DNA of 64,000 nucleotides from Epiperipatus broadwayi (Eukaryota; Onychophora; Udeonychophora; Euonychophora; Peripatidae), in assembly GCA_028023455.1 (NCBI GenBank), contig JAQFVV010006246.1, positions 5,222,363 to 5,286,362 on the forward strand, in the 5' to 3' direction. The notes under the pieces were generated by a model. It made no database searches. It had not been told where the DNA came from and was given only the letters and a program-made list of their open reading frames with translations. This document shows, in pieces, positions 37,990-50,973 of this stretch. The position numbers and the translations under genes are program-made. Position 1 is the first letter of the stretch. Each line of letters starts with the position of its first letter.

Positions 37990-38762
37990 CTTCGCCCTCT
38001 ATTTTTAAAAAACTGAACTAAATTTACAACTTACATTTTTATGCGTAGTTTTGACTTCTAAAGTATATCTAATGGTCACAACTGTATATATACTATAAAT
38101 AAGTAAATAAATAAACTATATTAACTATAAGTGTTTTTACATAAAGATTAATAAATAAATAAAAAAAAACTTACATTTCCTGCAAGTAGGATGAATGAAA
38201 GAAGTACAATTCATAGATCTCCACTATCCGTGGTTCGAACTATGTTATTCTATGTAATTGTAAAGTATATCTAACTATAAATGTATTTTCTAATGGTATA
38301 TATCATCACTCTGTCGTCGTCCATCAAGACAACTTTGTTGACCCGGACGACGAACTTATCTACACTAATAATGTGTAAAATATGCAGATGAGACAAAGCT
38401 TAAGTTAAAATACCAATTTGGTACCAGTAGAGCTTTGTTCTCATCCTACCTGCAGGAATTTTCATTTAAAAATATGCACGAACGTGACACCGTTTTCGTG
38501 AATTTCCTTATGTGTCTAGCTGAAAACTTCGCATAAAAATGCAAGTTGTTTTTTTTTTTTAATTAATCTTTATATAAAAACAATTGTGACCGTTAGATAT
38601 ACTTTACAAGTCAAAACTACGCATAAAAATGTAAGTTTTTTTATATTCTTTTTTATTAACCTTTATATTTAGATATAGCTTATTTCTAGTTAGATACTTA
38701 GTATAGTTAGATACACTTAGTACGAAAAAAATTTAGTTGTTTTTTAAAAATAGAGGGCGAAG
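37990..38762. mobile_element. Fold-back/TIR element of about 770 bp
   Basis: The outer ends are CTTCGCCCTCTATTTTTAAA at 37990 and its inverse ending GAGGGCGAAG at 38762. A second inverted pair lies inside, at about 38029-38085 and 38582-38640 (ACTTACATTTTTATGCGTAG and its complement). A third short pair is near 38170-38190 and 38445-38460. The centre has GTCGTCGTCC...GGACGACGAAC. No coding frame and no clear target duplication were found, so it is a non-autonomous element of unknown superfamily. Confidence 0.6.
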
Positions 38763-40284
38763 GAACCGCTATAAGTAAAGATTACCAAATTTTTGGTAGC
38801 ATAAAATTGTTCTAGACTAAATTACAGAAATTGGAATGAATTTACATTAAGCCTTCTGACCAAAAAAAGATGTATGACTATGAAAATTTTCGTAGTTCTA
38901 TCCAGAGACCAAAAAAAATTGTCCAAAGAATACATTTATTAATTAATCTTTAAATACCCAACAAAAAAGTAATAAAAAAAAACACTGATCGAGTTGGAAA
39001 TCATTAGGTGTACCATTAATATCCATACACATTATATTTCAAAGATAGCTATTGTAAGAAAGCAGTAATTTTCCTTTTCAAAAATGACCCGAAAAGACAG
39101 TTCAGTAATTGAAGCATTATCAGAATTTTTTGCCACCACGATGTAGTTGTAAAGTTTGTGGGAGGGGGTTGCTACATGGGGAATGGCTCGGTAATATAGG
39201 TATGTTTTTTTGCCCTAGCACAACATCATCAAACAGCTGACATGATAGAACACTACCAAAAATTTTTTTAAATGTTTGTGATTTAGATTAAAGAAAAGTT
39301 TTAATGTTTAAAGCTAGTAAAAGATATAGTTTATTTTGTGAGCTCTATATATAACATTATACTCTTTGTATTCTAATATATATATAAATTATCTTCCATA
39401 TACCTATTTTTTTCCAAAGATCATTTTATTGTTGGAACCAAAAAATTTATCCATTCATTCATTCATTACATACAACTTCATCATGTTGACCATATTTTAA
39501 CATAATTTTCAAGTTCTATTTTAATTCGTTATCTTCAAAGTTAAAAATTAGAATTATATGTTTGTTAACTTTAATGAAAATATTTAAGTTATGTGTTTCA
39601 GTTTTTACACTTTTGAAAAAAGGCAAATGAAATTTGCTTAATATAAAGAAAATTCAAGCTTATTCTGATTTGTGGTAATATTGGAGCTTGGAATAGAACC
39701 AGTTCTGCTATAATTTATAATTAATTTATTATATAACATATTATAACTTAATTAAAAAATGAGTTAATATAGAACATTTAAATGTTCTCATTTCTTAATA
39801 ATTAAAAAAAAAATTTGCCATTTGAATAGTCTTTCTAGTTCGGATGAGAGACATTTTATTTCCTTTTGAATGACCTATTCAAATCATGAAAATGAGTAAG
39901 ACTTTTCTATGGCATATGATACATAAAAATATATATTTTTGAACAAATTAAATTTGTCTCCATTTCATTTATTTTGTCATTATAACAGACTTTTCTCCAG
40001 AATATTCAAATTAGTAAAAATATATTAAGCATAATTACTTTCTCAAGGATAATTAACTTTCAATATATGTGATATGTAGCTTTTGAAAAATATGACTATT
40101 AGATACTCTTAAATGAGACAGTATTTTCAAGTATTCATTTCTCTTGATCAGGCTTTGCAAGATTTTGTAGTGAAACTCATTTTAATTGTACAAGTGAGAG
40201 AACATTTTTATTAGCACTTTTCATATTGTAACGAAATATTATTTTAAATGCACATTATCATTAGATAGGTTGTAAATTCACTAA
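38763..40284. other. Intergenic AT-rich DNA
   Basis: A less AT-rich patch lies at about 39115-39240, but it shows no recognisable frame or repeat structure. Confidence 0.4.
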
Positions 40285-41424
40285 TTCCAAAATATCACAT
40301 GATCATCATTTCTTATGCTTGCTTATAACTTATTAAAACAGGCAAAAATATATGTATTGCCACTCAGTGCAAGCCAGAGTAATCAATGGATGCCAGAAGG
40401 CTTGTGCATAAAATCCCCATCCAGTGCCTACTCATCTAATATCCCCAGCTTGTGGCCTTCATCAGTGAGAAGCCTTCACTGCACCTAGATCTTAGGATCC
40501 AATGCAACTCTCCAGCAGCCACCTTTTATCTCTACTTAACTATAAAACTATAAGTCAAATTGAAAACACTATATTTTCAATCCAAACTCATTAGCTTATA
40601 TAGTCATATAGGTCTGAACTCAGTTCAGTACCTATACATTTTGGTGACTTTGGTTCTTCAGTAATCATAGCCACCACTATCCTATTAGGCAGGATTGGTT
40701 TTAAGCCAATAAACATCACATGATCACCATATGCTAGCTTATAACTTATTAAAACTGGCCAAACTCACTATAGATATGGCTGTGGAGGGTTGCACTAAAT
40801 CCTAAGATCTAGATGCAGTGCTCTCTGATCCAAGGCTCCTCACTGATGAAGGCCACAAGCCAGAAACTAGTCTGGGGATATTGGATGAGTAGGCACTAGA
40901 TGGGGGATTTTATGCACAAGCATTCTGGCAACCATTGATTATTCTGGCTTGCACTGAGTGGCAATACAGTTTTACCTGTTTTAATAAGTTAGCAAGCATA
41001 AGAAATGGTGATCATGTGGTTTATTGTCTTAAAACCAATCCTGCCTAATTGGATAGTGGTGGCTATGGTTATTGAAAAACCAGTCACCAAAATGTATAAG
41101 TACTGAACTGAGTTCAGACCTATGACTATATGTGAGTGAGCTTGGATTGAAAAGGGTTTTCAATTTAATACTAGTAGTTTTGTAGAGATAAAAGGTGGCT
41201 GCTGGAGGGTTGATTAGATCCTACGATCTAGGTGCAGTGCTCTCAGATCCAAGGCACTTCACTGACAAAGGTCACAAGCCAGAAACTAGTCTGGTGATAT
41301 TGGATAAGTAGGCACTAGATAGGGATTTTATGTACAAGCCTTCTGGCATCCATTGATTACTCTGGCTTGCACTGAGTGGCAATATGTATAGAGTTTTGTC
41401 CGTTTTAATAACAGTTCCAAAATA
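40285..41424. mobile_element. Hammerhead-bearing retroposon, inverted-plus-tandem multimer, 10-bp target duplications
   Basis: TTCCAAAATA flanks the insertion (40285-40294 and 41415-41424). Inside is one monomer on the - strand (to about 40720), then a short - strand tip that switches to the + strand near 40790, then two + strand monomers. The first + monomer has an intact hammerhead-like core at 40837-40878 (see that entry). The second has a damaged core at 41256-41296 (CTGACAA in place of CTGATGA). The two GTC triplets are 419 bp apart. The - strand monomer has lost the 12 bases containing GAAACTAGT. There is no open frame. Long duplications and this multimer layout fit non-autonomous Penelope-like retroposons or retrozymes. 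Confidence 0.75.
40837..40878 (+). ncRNA. Hammerhead-ribozyme-like motif (best copy)
   Basis: In order: TCCTCA, CTGATGA, A, GGC-CACAA-GCC, A, GAAA, C-TA-G, TC, TGGGGA. TCCTCA pairs with TGGGGA over six pairs (stem I, one G-U). GGC/GCC forms stem II. A-C/G-T forms a two-pair stem III with a TA loop. GTC is the canonical cleavage triplet, so the predicted cut follows base 40872. Departures from the textbook form are an A-A opposition at the base of stem II and a very short stem III. A short stem III often means activity only as a dimer, and tandem copies are present here. This is a motif-level call with no proof of cleavage. Confidence 0.55.
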
Positions 41425-41776
41425 AAAAGTAATTTTTTGCATCTAAACATTGCCTATAAAAAAATTATCTTAAATTGTATTTTTGTGATGACTTGATTCT
41501 CCCAACAATACTGTGACTTTCAAAAACAATAGCATATAAAATACTAGTTTGTCAATCAATATCATTATCTTTAAATAAGAATACATCATATTCATTGATA
41601 TTTAAAGCTATTTATATTAGAAATGCTTATAAATTCATATACCATTTTATAATCTAAAAATCTTATTCAAAATGGTTATTCATTTTTATGTTTTTTCAAT
41701 GAGTTCTCTTAATATTTGTGCCATTGCTTTAAAATATATTCATTTTCTTAATTGATTTGATCAAAGCTTTTATGAA

Positions 41777-42074
41777 AATGACTTAATATAAAACCACTAA
41801 ACATCACATGATCACTATCTCTTATACTAGCACATAATTGCTATTAAACAAGGCAAAACTCTCTCCATATAGTAGTGCCACCCTGTGCCAATCAGAGTAA
41901 TCAATAGATGCCAGCTCCTCACTGATGAAGGCCACAAACCAGAAACTAGTCTGGGGATATTGGATGAGTAGGCACTAGACAGGGATTTTATGCACAAGCC
42001 TTCTGGCATCTATTGATTATTCTGGTTGGCACTACTGTATGGAGAGAGTTTTGCCTTGTTTAATGACTTAATAT
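41777..42074. mobile_element. Hammerhead-bearing retroposon, short inverted dimer, 13-bp target duplications
   Basis: AATGACTTAATAT is repeated exactly at 41777-41789 and 42062-42074. The 272-bp insert begins with a - strand tip (CATCACATGATCACTA...GGCAAAACTCTCTCC) that switches near 41914 to the + strand copy at CTCCTCACTGATGA. It ends GAGTTTTGCCTTGTTT. Outer arms pair over about 70 bp. The + core at 41916-41957 keeps CTGATGA, GAAAC, GTC and stem I, but stem II is weakened (GGC against ACC). Confidence 0.8.
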
Positions 42075-43149
42075 CCTATTAAGATCTGATAGGTTTGTAA
42101 TTTCTAATATCTTTTTTACTTTTCTTAAATATCATTATTATATTCTTTTAGCCATCTCATATATTAACATTTAAATATTTGGAATATAACTTCAACTTTT
42201 TCACATGCTTCTTTAAAAAAATATGAGACTTATTATTTCTTTGGTACTTTTCTCTTCATCATATATATATGTGTCTGTCTCATCTCTTCATTTAAAATTT
42301 TCTACACCTCTGAAGAACTAATATTCACTTCATTCTTATCCCTCTAAAATTCTTCACATGCCAGATTCCCTTGTATTTTCCTATTTTAATGTTTAATCCA
42401 CAGCAAAATTATTTAAACCTATAAATTTTATTTTATTTTCTATCCTGTAGCAACCACAAAACATTCATTTACTCTTAATTTTCCATAACATAACTCTCTG
42501 GATAAATGACATTTCAGATTTATTTTAAGTAATTTTGTAAACCAGAATCTTATAGGCGAGTTTAAGAATTTGGGGATTTTGTAACAATTTTTTCTAAAAT
42601 ATTATTAAATTCACTGAAAGAAATCAGGAAAAAAATTTCTTACTTTTTACTTATCACAATATCAAATAATATTATCAAAGTAACTATGAATAGAAATTAA
42701 GAAAATTGCTAAGCTCACTAAACTTTTAAAGCTGATTAATAATTACATTAACTTTGCTAAAGCATTTTATATTACACATTTGATTATTAGACTCCTAACA
42801 AATCAAAATGGGTAAATAGTTCCAAGTTCAATACAAATTTGAAATCAAATTAAATTGAAAATAAAATAAAAATCTTAAAGTCTTGATCCTTAACCATAAA
42901 ATGAATTACTAAATTTAAAAAATCTGCTAGAACTAGATTTATATTATATTTAGGCAATTTCATGTATGCATTCATTCAAAATCTGGATTACTTTAATTAC
43001 CTGAATCTTTGTAATAACTTACAACTCTTTTTTAATTTAGTAATACACAAGCCCAACCTAAATAGGAAAATTATTTTATAATTTAAAAAATAAAATTGTA
43101 AAAAAAAATCAAATCAGATGTCACATGACCCAATTTAAACATGCTTGTA
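42075..43149. other. Intergenic AT-rich DNA
   Basis: Nothing was recognised. Confidence 0.4.
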
Positions 43150-43330
43150 AAGAGCTCGCAAATAAGCTCTTAACAAGCTTTGCAGAATATCCCTAACCCC
43201 AGACTGGTTTCTGCTACTGGCTTCCTCAGTGAATGAGGTGGTAGGATATTCTGAGGAAGCCAGTAGCAGAAACCAGTCTGGGGTAGGGATATTCTGCAAA
43301 GCTTGTTAAGAGCTTATTTGCAAGCTCTTT
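43150..43330. mobile_element. Near-perfect palindrome with hammerhead-like motif (third family)
   Basis: Arms of 80 bp (43150-43229 and 43251-43330) are reverse complements with about two differences around a 21-base loop. Read outward, each arm has CTGAGGAAGCCAGTAGCAGA followed by AACCAGTCTGGGG and then AGGGATATTCTGC. Core elements are CTGAGGA, stem GC-CAGTA-GC, GAAA, C-CA-G and TC, parallel to the 40.8-kb motif (GAAAC-TA-GTC-TGGGGA). Exact target duplications were not found. Confidence 0.65.
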
Positions 43331-46300
43331 ATATAATATTTAAAAAATCTTTTAACAAATTCTATTTACAAAAATGTTTCTGAAAATAAAATTTGTACTA
43401 AATTTCTGGATAGAAACATAACCTATTATTTTCAGTGCTCAAATATCACAGAATCTTCAATTCTCTGCTGAAAATATAATTCATTTTATCAAGCTTAATC
43501 TTTCTAATATATCTATTAAATTTGATTTATTTCACATCTTATGCTATTATCAAAACAATTATTACTTTAATATTAAATAAATAAAAAATAGTAATCAGAA
43601 ATTTATGACTTTAATTAAACATTGGCATAAAGTTTGCCTATTTCTTTATGATGGAATAGACTAGTTCGTGACTTATTGAGACCAATGTCATGATTCTGGG
43701 TTTCCTTCCTATTATGAAATAAAGATGCATCAAGCTCACTAGCTCCTTATCTGTTAGATAATATGTAATTATTTGTGTATTTGACTTTCACTCTAACATT
43801 GGAGTAAAGAGAACTGCTCCTAAAAAATTGTATTGAACATAAGCAGAGAAAGTTAGTTGTTTGGCTGATATATCTTGTAAGATCTTATAACTCTATGTAA
43901 AATTCTATATCATTACATTCTTTACAAGAATACGATGAGCATGCATAATTGTATCCACTAAATTTTTCAGTCAAAATATTATAATTTGCTATTTTCAGAT
44001 ATCTATCATAGTTATCCCATTAAAGAATGAAATGATTCCTTGTTTCAATTTCATTCATCTGTCCTGTCAAATTCTAAAAAGCTAATTAAAATACTTTTGA
44101 TACTAATCAAGTTTATTGTAATTAGTAACTACAAATATTTTATTGAAAATAATTTTAATCAAAATCATCCTGTTTTTTCATTATGAACATGAATTTTGTA
44201 GGAATCAAATTATTTATGGTAACTAGAAAGAGCTTTGTGTCATTTTACATCTTATAGTAACAAAAGCTACATTTAGTATCCACAACACATCCAAAAATTA
44301 CAATAAAACATTTTTCTGAATATTCTATCCATCATAAGATATACATTATCTTCAAGACTAGTGCCTTTTCTAAAATAAATAAATAAACAACTTTGTTTAG
44401 CCTCTAGTCATTATTTTGCTTTTATCAATTATTGTTAACTCATCTCTACATTAAAAAAAAAAAACAACTTACAATCAAGAAAGAGTCCTAATATTAGTTA
44501 GGAAAGATTTTATAAAACAGATACAATAAGTTTTGCTGCCAAAATCAAAATAAGTATTTTTTGTTCTTAGTGAAAATGCAGCTGATGAAAATTATCAGGA
44601 GTTTGGACCATTGAAGAGAATTAAATCTATAAGAATCACCAAGAAAAAAAAAATTTATGATATTTAAAAAGCTAGCTATGAGAATCAAACCAAACTTAAT
44701 GAAGGTATTTAGTTCTTTAGACAAAGATCAATTTTTCTATTTATTGCCTGACCATGATAAAAAAAATTTTTTTTAGCAGCTAACTTCAAACAAGCATTCC
44801 CGACATCAAGATTGAAGTAACTATACTTTACATGGAAAATCACGAGACGTGATTCGACAGATTGAAAACATCTGCACAATGAGTATTGTAAAAGATTGAA
44901 ATTAATCACATCAAATTATTCTTAACATAGAATATCCAAGAATCATGAGATGAATGACTTTGGATCATCCAAAAAAAATTTTGCAGTAATTTTGAACTCA
45001 ATTGTGGTATAAAAAAACACTGTAGCACATATTAGAAATCATATAAAATATAATACTCTTTATAGACATTGCTAAAATTATAAAGTTAATAATTTTATCT
45101 AATATTTTATTAAAAAATAATCTTAATGAAAAAGTCAGTACCTGTAAGAAAGAACAGTAAGTTTTCTTTATGGAAACTAAATTAATTTCTTTAGAGAATG
45201 GCAACTCTGAAATGATGAGTTGTTATTTCCTATTGTTTGAAGTTTAAACTTTTAATAAAAAACTATCAAAATCATCTAAAGCTACTGCACAGATGTTTTC
45301 TCTGTTAAGACGGAAAACATAATCTATCAGGTTTATGAGATAATGTTATGATTTTCATTTACAATGCAAGCAAGCTCCTCATATTCAGGATCTCTAAGCA
45401 ATTCTCTGAGTCCAATGTAATTTTTTCTGGAAGATGTCTAATATGAAATTGTCAGGCAAAAACTATAGTATTTTTTGTGTTAATAAGTCAATAGCAATTA
45501 CAAACTTAGATTTGAAGTATTTGTTAAGTTCCTTATATTCCAATACAAAATGATATTTTTATTCGATTAAAGCAAAATGCCACAAACTGAGTCTCGTAAT
45601 ATATACAATTCTAGAACATATACAAAGACTCTAAGAATTTTGTTTGTAATATCTTCAAGTGATCTAAAAAGTACATCAAAAATGACCTATTTTTAATTTT
45701 AATAAAAATGTTCTGCTGTCTTTTAAATGGTTCATGCATATTACTTAAAGATAGTTGAGCATTATGTATACAATATAGTTTTTTGAATATCAAACTACAA
45801 CTTCAATTTATAAAATTGATTCCTAATTTCTTCTTTACTACTCTTGTTTTCCAATAATTTGATTAAAAATTGACATTTCTTTAATTTTAGACTTCAGTTG
45901 TGATCAGACAAAGGAAAAACTATTAATCATGTGGGATGCTTAATAAATTGATAATGGATCACAATCCATTGGAATAGAAATTAATCAAATTTATTTTACT
46001 TGTTTGTTTGGCAAAGATAATTTCTTATAAATCAGGTCAATCAAAAATTTATTTTAGATTATTTACCAAAAATGCAAGTTCAACATTCTAGAAGATTCAT
46101 TAATAGTACAGAAAACAATTTTTATATCCTGGTCTATTAAAATTTAAATTGTGATCTATGAAAATTTATTTTCAAAACCCTAGAGTCCATCAGATTTTTA
46201 AGACCACAGCCAAATGGAGATAAACTTGTAATTATTAAGGAGTCAGAATCAATAAAAGCATCATATTAGGTATAATCATCTTTTCTTTGGTATAAAATTC

Positions 46301-46799
46301 AGTATTGTAAATTATAAGAAATATTAATAATAATAACTACTTTGGATAAACATCAAGAATAATCAAATGAATTTGTCACCAAAACTTCTGATAAAAAATA
46401 AATACTATTATATTCATTTCTGCTAAAAAAAACTATAAAAAACTTTATTTGACAGTTATGACATTAGTTGTTTCATTTTTGAATCTGATTTTCAAACATA
46501 GATCTAAATTTAATAAAAAAATTATCATGGTTAAGGTTAATCTGCCACCCCCACCAAAGTGGGGAAGTGGTTTTCTCACTTATTTTAAAAGATTTGTTTG
46601 ATTGCTGTTTGGTTTAGAAGTATGAACAATTTTATAAGATCATTTTCTATATTATATAGAGTTAGACAAATTAAATTCATAACTTTCAACAGAAAATTAA
46701 AAAATGTTCTGAGATATGTGCAATGCTATTAAATTAAAATTTTATATTTATAATCTCCAATTCCATTTATTAGTTCACAGTTTCATTAGCAAATTCTAA
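43331..46799. other. Intergenic AT-rich DNA
   Basis: There is no supported gene or repeat. Several 60-70-codon frames on the - strand have AT-driven composition and no domain. Confidence 0.45.
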
Positions 46800-49300
46800 T
46801 GTTTGATTCATTGATGACTTTTTATTTAGGTATCTACAATTACAAATCACAAGTGAAAGATTATTTAAATTGGAAGAATTGTCTAATATTAAATGGGACA
46901 TTACTGGACTTTGTGAAATTATATGAAAAAATGAAGAGACAATCGATTTTAAAAATGGGCATATATTTTACTGCAAAAACCTAAATATTGAAAAACAAGT
47001 GCAGTGAGATATTAGACTATAGCAAAATTAGTTATTCAAATTAATGAGTTATCAAATGCAAGTAATTCAGGTTTATTTATGCCTCAATGAGAGTAAACAT
47101 TTTAAAGTTGTCATAGGATATTTTAATGCTATAATTTGTAGAGAATTAAAACATGAAAATGCTGTAAATTTAATTAATGAGAGAGGAGACAAACTTGTGG
47201 AGTTACAGAAAAACTGCATATGATGAATTATTTCTATAAGAAAAATACTAAATAAAAATGGGCCTGGAAATATCCTAATAAAAGTACAGCAGAAATAGAC
47301 TATACTTTGGTTTTCAAAAATATATATTTCAGGAATATAATATTCATAATAGATTCAACGCAAGTAGTAATCATTGACAGATGAGATGCAAAACTAAAGA
47401 TTAAACCTGTTAAAATAGTATTAACAATTGATATGAAATACTCTATTAGAACTTGCAAATCAGTTTAAATTTCAGATTTGACTGAAATCAATAAAAAGAT
47501 AAATGATACTCGATTGAAGATTGCAAGAAAGATAGCTAGTATAAAAAAGGAGTAATTTGTCAATAAATTTTCTATGAAGCAAGGAAGAAAATTTTTTAAA
47601 AACGATCCATTAGAAAGAATTGATTATATGAAATATTATAAAATGGAATAACAAGAATTAATAATGATATAAAAAAATATAACTCTGAATTGGCAAGAAA
47701 AGTTATAGAATTAAAGTTTCAAAAATGTAAAAACAAGATATTAGTATTGGAAGGAAAGTTATTTCAGCAATGAGAACAGATGGAATTATTAAAAAAAAGA
47801 AATGGCATCATGAAATGTGAGGAAGAGTTCCAAAAACAATTATATAGTAATAAAAAAACAAGACAACAATGTATCCCCTACAATTATTACATTTTCTGCA
47901 TTGTCAAATGTTTTAAATGAAGAGGTAAAACATGCAATTAAATTTACAAAAAAGGGAAAAGTTCTAAAAAATCATGAAATTATTATTGATATTTTGAAAA
48001 AAATAGATAAAAAAGAAAAATTATTGTGCTATATATTGATTTTTCACTTCATTTGTAATTCAAATTTGCATACATTTTTTCATCTGCATAACAAAATGGT
48101 TTCTTTCTTCTTTATAATCTAAAGCTAAGTATACTTTGGTGAAGTTCACCATATAGCAAATGTTTAAATGATAAAGATCAGTCCTATGAATCGGTAATAA
48201 TATAGGCCGCTACAACGGTATATTGATGTGCATTGTGTGAAAAACAACGCTATCAAGCTGTGGGGTTCAGTATACATACTATTACCTACGAATCTTCTAT
48301 CAACTCTATATACAATGTTACTGTTGATAATTACATTTCATTTACAGTGAACTTTGTATTTCAAATACCAAAAGAACAAGTTGGAATTTAAAAGTTGTTT
48401 TAACACAGTGGATCACATCCACATATTGAGATGTTATGAAAAGGACCTGGATTTATAGATTATAAAAAAAGCATTTTAATTCTATAAGCATTTTTACAGT
48501 GATTAAAACTTTGGATTATTAAAATATGACAGGAATATTATACTATTCTGAAGAATATTTATCAAAATGTAACAGTAGTACTTAGATTACAAGGTGATAC
48601 TAAAAATATTAACATTAAGATGGGTGTACAACAAGGTGATTCCATATCTTCATAACGTTTTATAGCAGTTTTACATTATTTTGTGGAATACAATGAAAAA
48701 CTAAGGGAGAGTGAAAGTAAATGAAGTTATCATTATTTAAATCATTTAAATTTTGTAATGATATAATTGTTTTTAAAAATAAGCTCCGAATTTCAAATGT
48801 TGCAATAGTTATCAGATGAAATAAAAAAAGTAATGCCCAATGGAGTTCTCAGAAAAAAATAAAGATTGATATTTGGTGAATTAGAAGTTAATAACTACTT
48901 TATCAGATTATTAATAAAGATGTAAACATAATGAATGAATTAACCTTAAAATTAATCTTGCCAATGTTTTTGGTAAAAATAAGTTAATTAAAAGGAAGCA
49001 TTTTTTATTTGGACACCTAAAAAAATGAGCAATACAGAGATTTCAAACCATTCAAGAAGACATTGAAAACGAAATATGTGAGAGAGTAAATAGATATCAT
49101 TGACATTATTGAAAAATTAAGAGACTGAAATAAAGCTAAACTAGACATACTTAAAAGAGATAATAATAGATAAAGTTGAGGCCTGAAAAATTTTAAAAGA
49201 ATTAGAAAAAAATTATGTGACATGAAAGATGAAATATCTGCTGGTGTGATATGAAAAAGAGACTACAGATTAGAAAAATGAGATTAAATTTGAAGAAAGC
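46800..49300 (+). pseudogene. Dead RTE/BovB-like LINE (endonuclease and reverse transcriptase)
   Basis: Frames are broken but the order is intact. Near 46877-46990 comes NIKWDITGLCEII and NGHIFYCKN (start of the APE-type endonuclease, like WDIIGLSE...GH-FYYRG). Near 47106-47310 comes KVVIGYFNAI (GDFNA block) and WAWKYPNKSTAEIDYT. Near 47660-47800 comes NSELARKVIELKFQKCKNK (linker). Near 47906-48010 comes LNEEVKHAIKFTKKGKVLKN (the E-V-x-x-A-I-K-x-x-K-x-GKA block). Near 48395-48440 comes FNTVDHIHIL. Near 48600-48660 comes INIKMGVQQGDSIS. Near 48740-48775 comes LNHLNFCNDIIVFK, where the catalytic FADD aligns but Ala-Asp is mutated. Near 49030-49120 is a decayed C-terminal region. A 200-bp stretch at about 48130-48330 interrupts similarity and may be an insertion. 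It is inactive. Confidence 0.7.
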
Positions 49301-50886
49301 TTTACCCTACAGTGGATTGAAAATGATGATAACTTCGTAAAGTTAATACCAAAATTGATTTGACTGTAATTACATATGCAATGTCTTGTTTGTTAAGATA
49401 TTAAGCAAGTTCCTCAGAAACTTCACCGCCCAAATATTGCTTTCCTAAATATTTCTTTTTATCCAAGAAACTACTTCCATTTACAAAAGAATAGTAGAAA
49501 TAGAACTGACGAGAATTTAGATTTAAAAAAAAAACATATTTTGAAGATTTAGAAAAAAAATTATGAGAAAATTAACTGATTTCTGTTAAATTATTATGAA
49601 AATATAAGACTATAATAAAGAAGATTAGGAAGAAATTTGTATGACTGAATTATGTACAAAGATAAAGGTAAATCATGGTTATTGTCTATCCATTTAATAT
49701 AAATTTATATACACAATAGAAAAGTGTTTAAACATTTTGAAGGAAAAAACAAACATGAAAAGTTTAAAAATGATTTTGAATTTTATTATATAGGTGCTAG
49801 AATAAATTGTGATGGAATAGTAAGCAACGACAAACTGCCATCAACAATGATTAAGTACTACTTACTGCTTGACATAGAATCTATTGTGAACTTAATATGA
49901 GAGTTGAGCCAAATTACACTTTCAAGCATTTACTTAGCTGAATAAATTAAAATAATTAAAAAAATATGATTGCAAAGGCTAAACTTTACCACTTTATTAT
50001 TTAATTTTTATGAGATTAGATTTCATTTTGAAAATATATTAAAAGTTATCTATTGTGTATTTATTATTTTTGTTGGATAAATTTGTTATTACAAAGTAAA
50101 ACTTTCATTGTACTTCTTTGCAGTCTGTTGCAGAAACTTTGTCATATAATGGGCTATTTAAAAACAATTTTATCTTAAAGCTTAACAAAGTCGGGGTTTC
50201 CTCAAATGATGATTAAAAATATGATAAATTTATTATAATAATTCTGAAATTTAAAATAATACCAATAATATAAACTCATGAAATAGTTATATGTTGTCAA
50301 GAAGATAAAAAAAAATTTTTTTTTTAGTCAATGTATAATAATTAAACTAAGTCATTAATTGTAATTCATATTTAAAAAATGTAAAATATAAGTTTATAAA
50401 ATGTTTTATAGGAAAACATGAGTTGCGTTTTAAAGCTAAAATAAAGCTGAGACTGATAATATGTAAAAAAAATATTGTTTACAAAATAATTTACTAAAAA
50501 ATTAGTTTTTAGAAAATGTTTTTTTTTCTCAATTAACCTAAAAATAAAAATAGTAAAAGGAAAACTTTCAAGTTTTTAAGTTTTCTTTTTATCTTTGTTT
50601 CTTTTTTTTGAAAAAGACAATGAAGTAACTATTTTAAATTTCACAAAATGAAATTCAAACTTTTACTACACACATTGAAATTTACACTTTTATTTCAGTT
50701 TATAACAAATAAAACTTTTTTTTAAAATTTTTATAGTGGATAAAATTAAGCAAAATTGTTATGACATTCTTCAGAATTGCAATTTTTAACAGCTATCTGA
50801 TCCTTTTGGTAGATGCTGATTTAAGAAAACATTGTTTTTACTTTAAAAAATATTAAGAAAAAGTCCTTAACAGTTAAAAATCCTTA
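49301..50886. other. Intergenic AT-rich DNA downstream of GTPBP1
   Basis: Nothing was recognised beyond AT-rich sequence and short homopolymer runs. Part may be an eroded continuation of the LINE up to about 49950. Confidence 0.4.
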
Positions 50887-50973
50887 TTTATTCCCTTCTT
50901 CTTTCCCTCTCTTTTAAATCAAAGCAAAAGCATAATTCTAAATGGACAGTTCAGGAATGTGAAGGTGATGAAA
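50887..50973 (-). terminator. GTPBP1: GTPBP1 3'UTR with AATAAA
   Basis: On the - strand AATAAA lies at 50892-50887, about 80 bases after the TGA at 50976-50974. A longer 3'UTR is possible because other A-rich hexamer variants lie downstream. Confidence 0.5.

Noticed and set aside
44709-45204. Several 60-68-codon - strand frames
   Set aside because: Composition follows AT content (Ile, Phe, Asn, Lys) with no conserved motifs.
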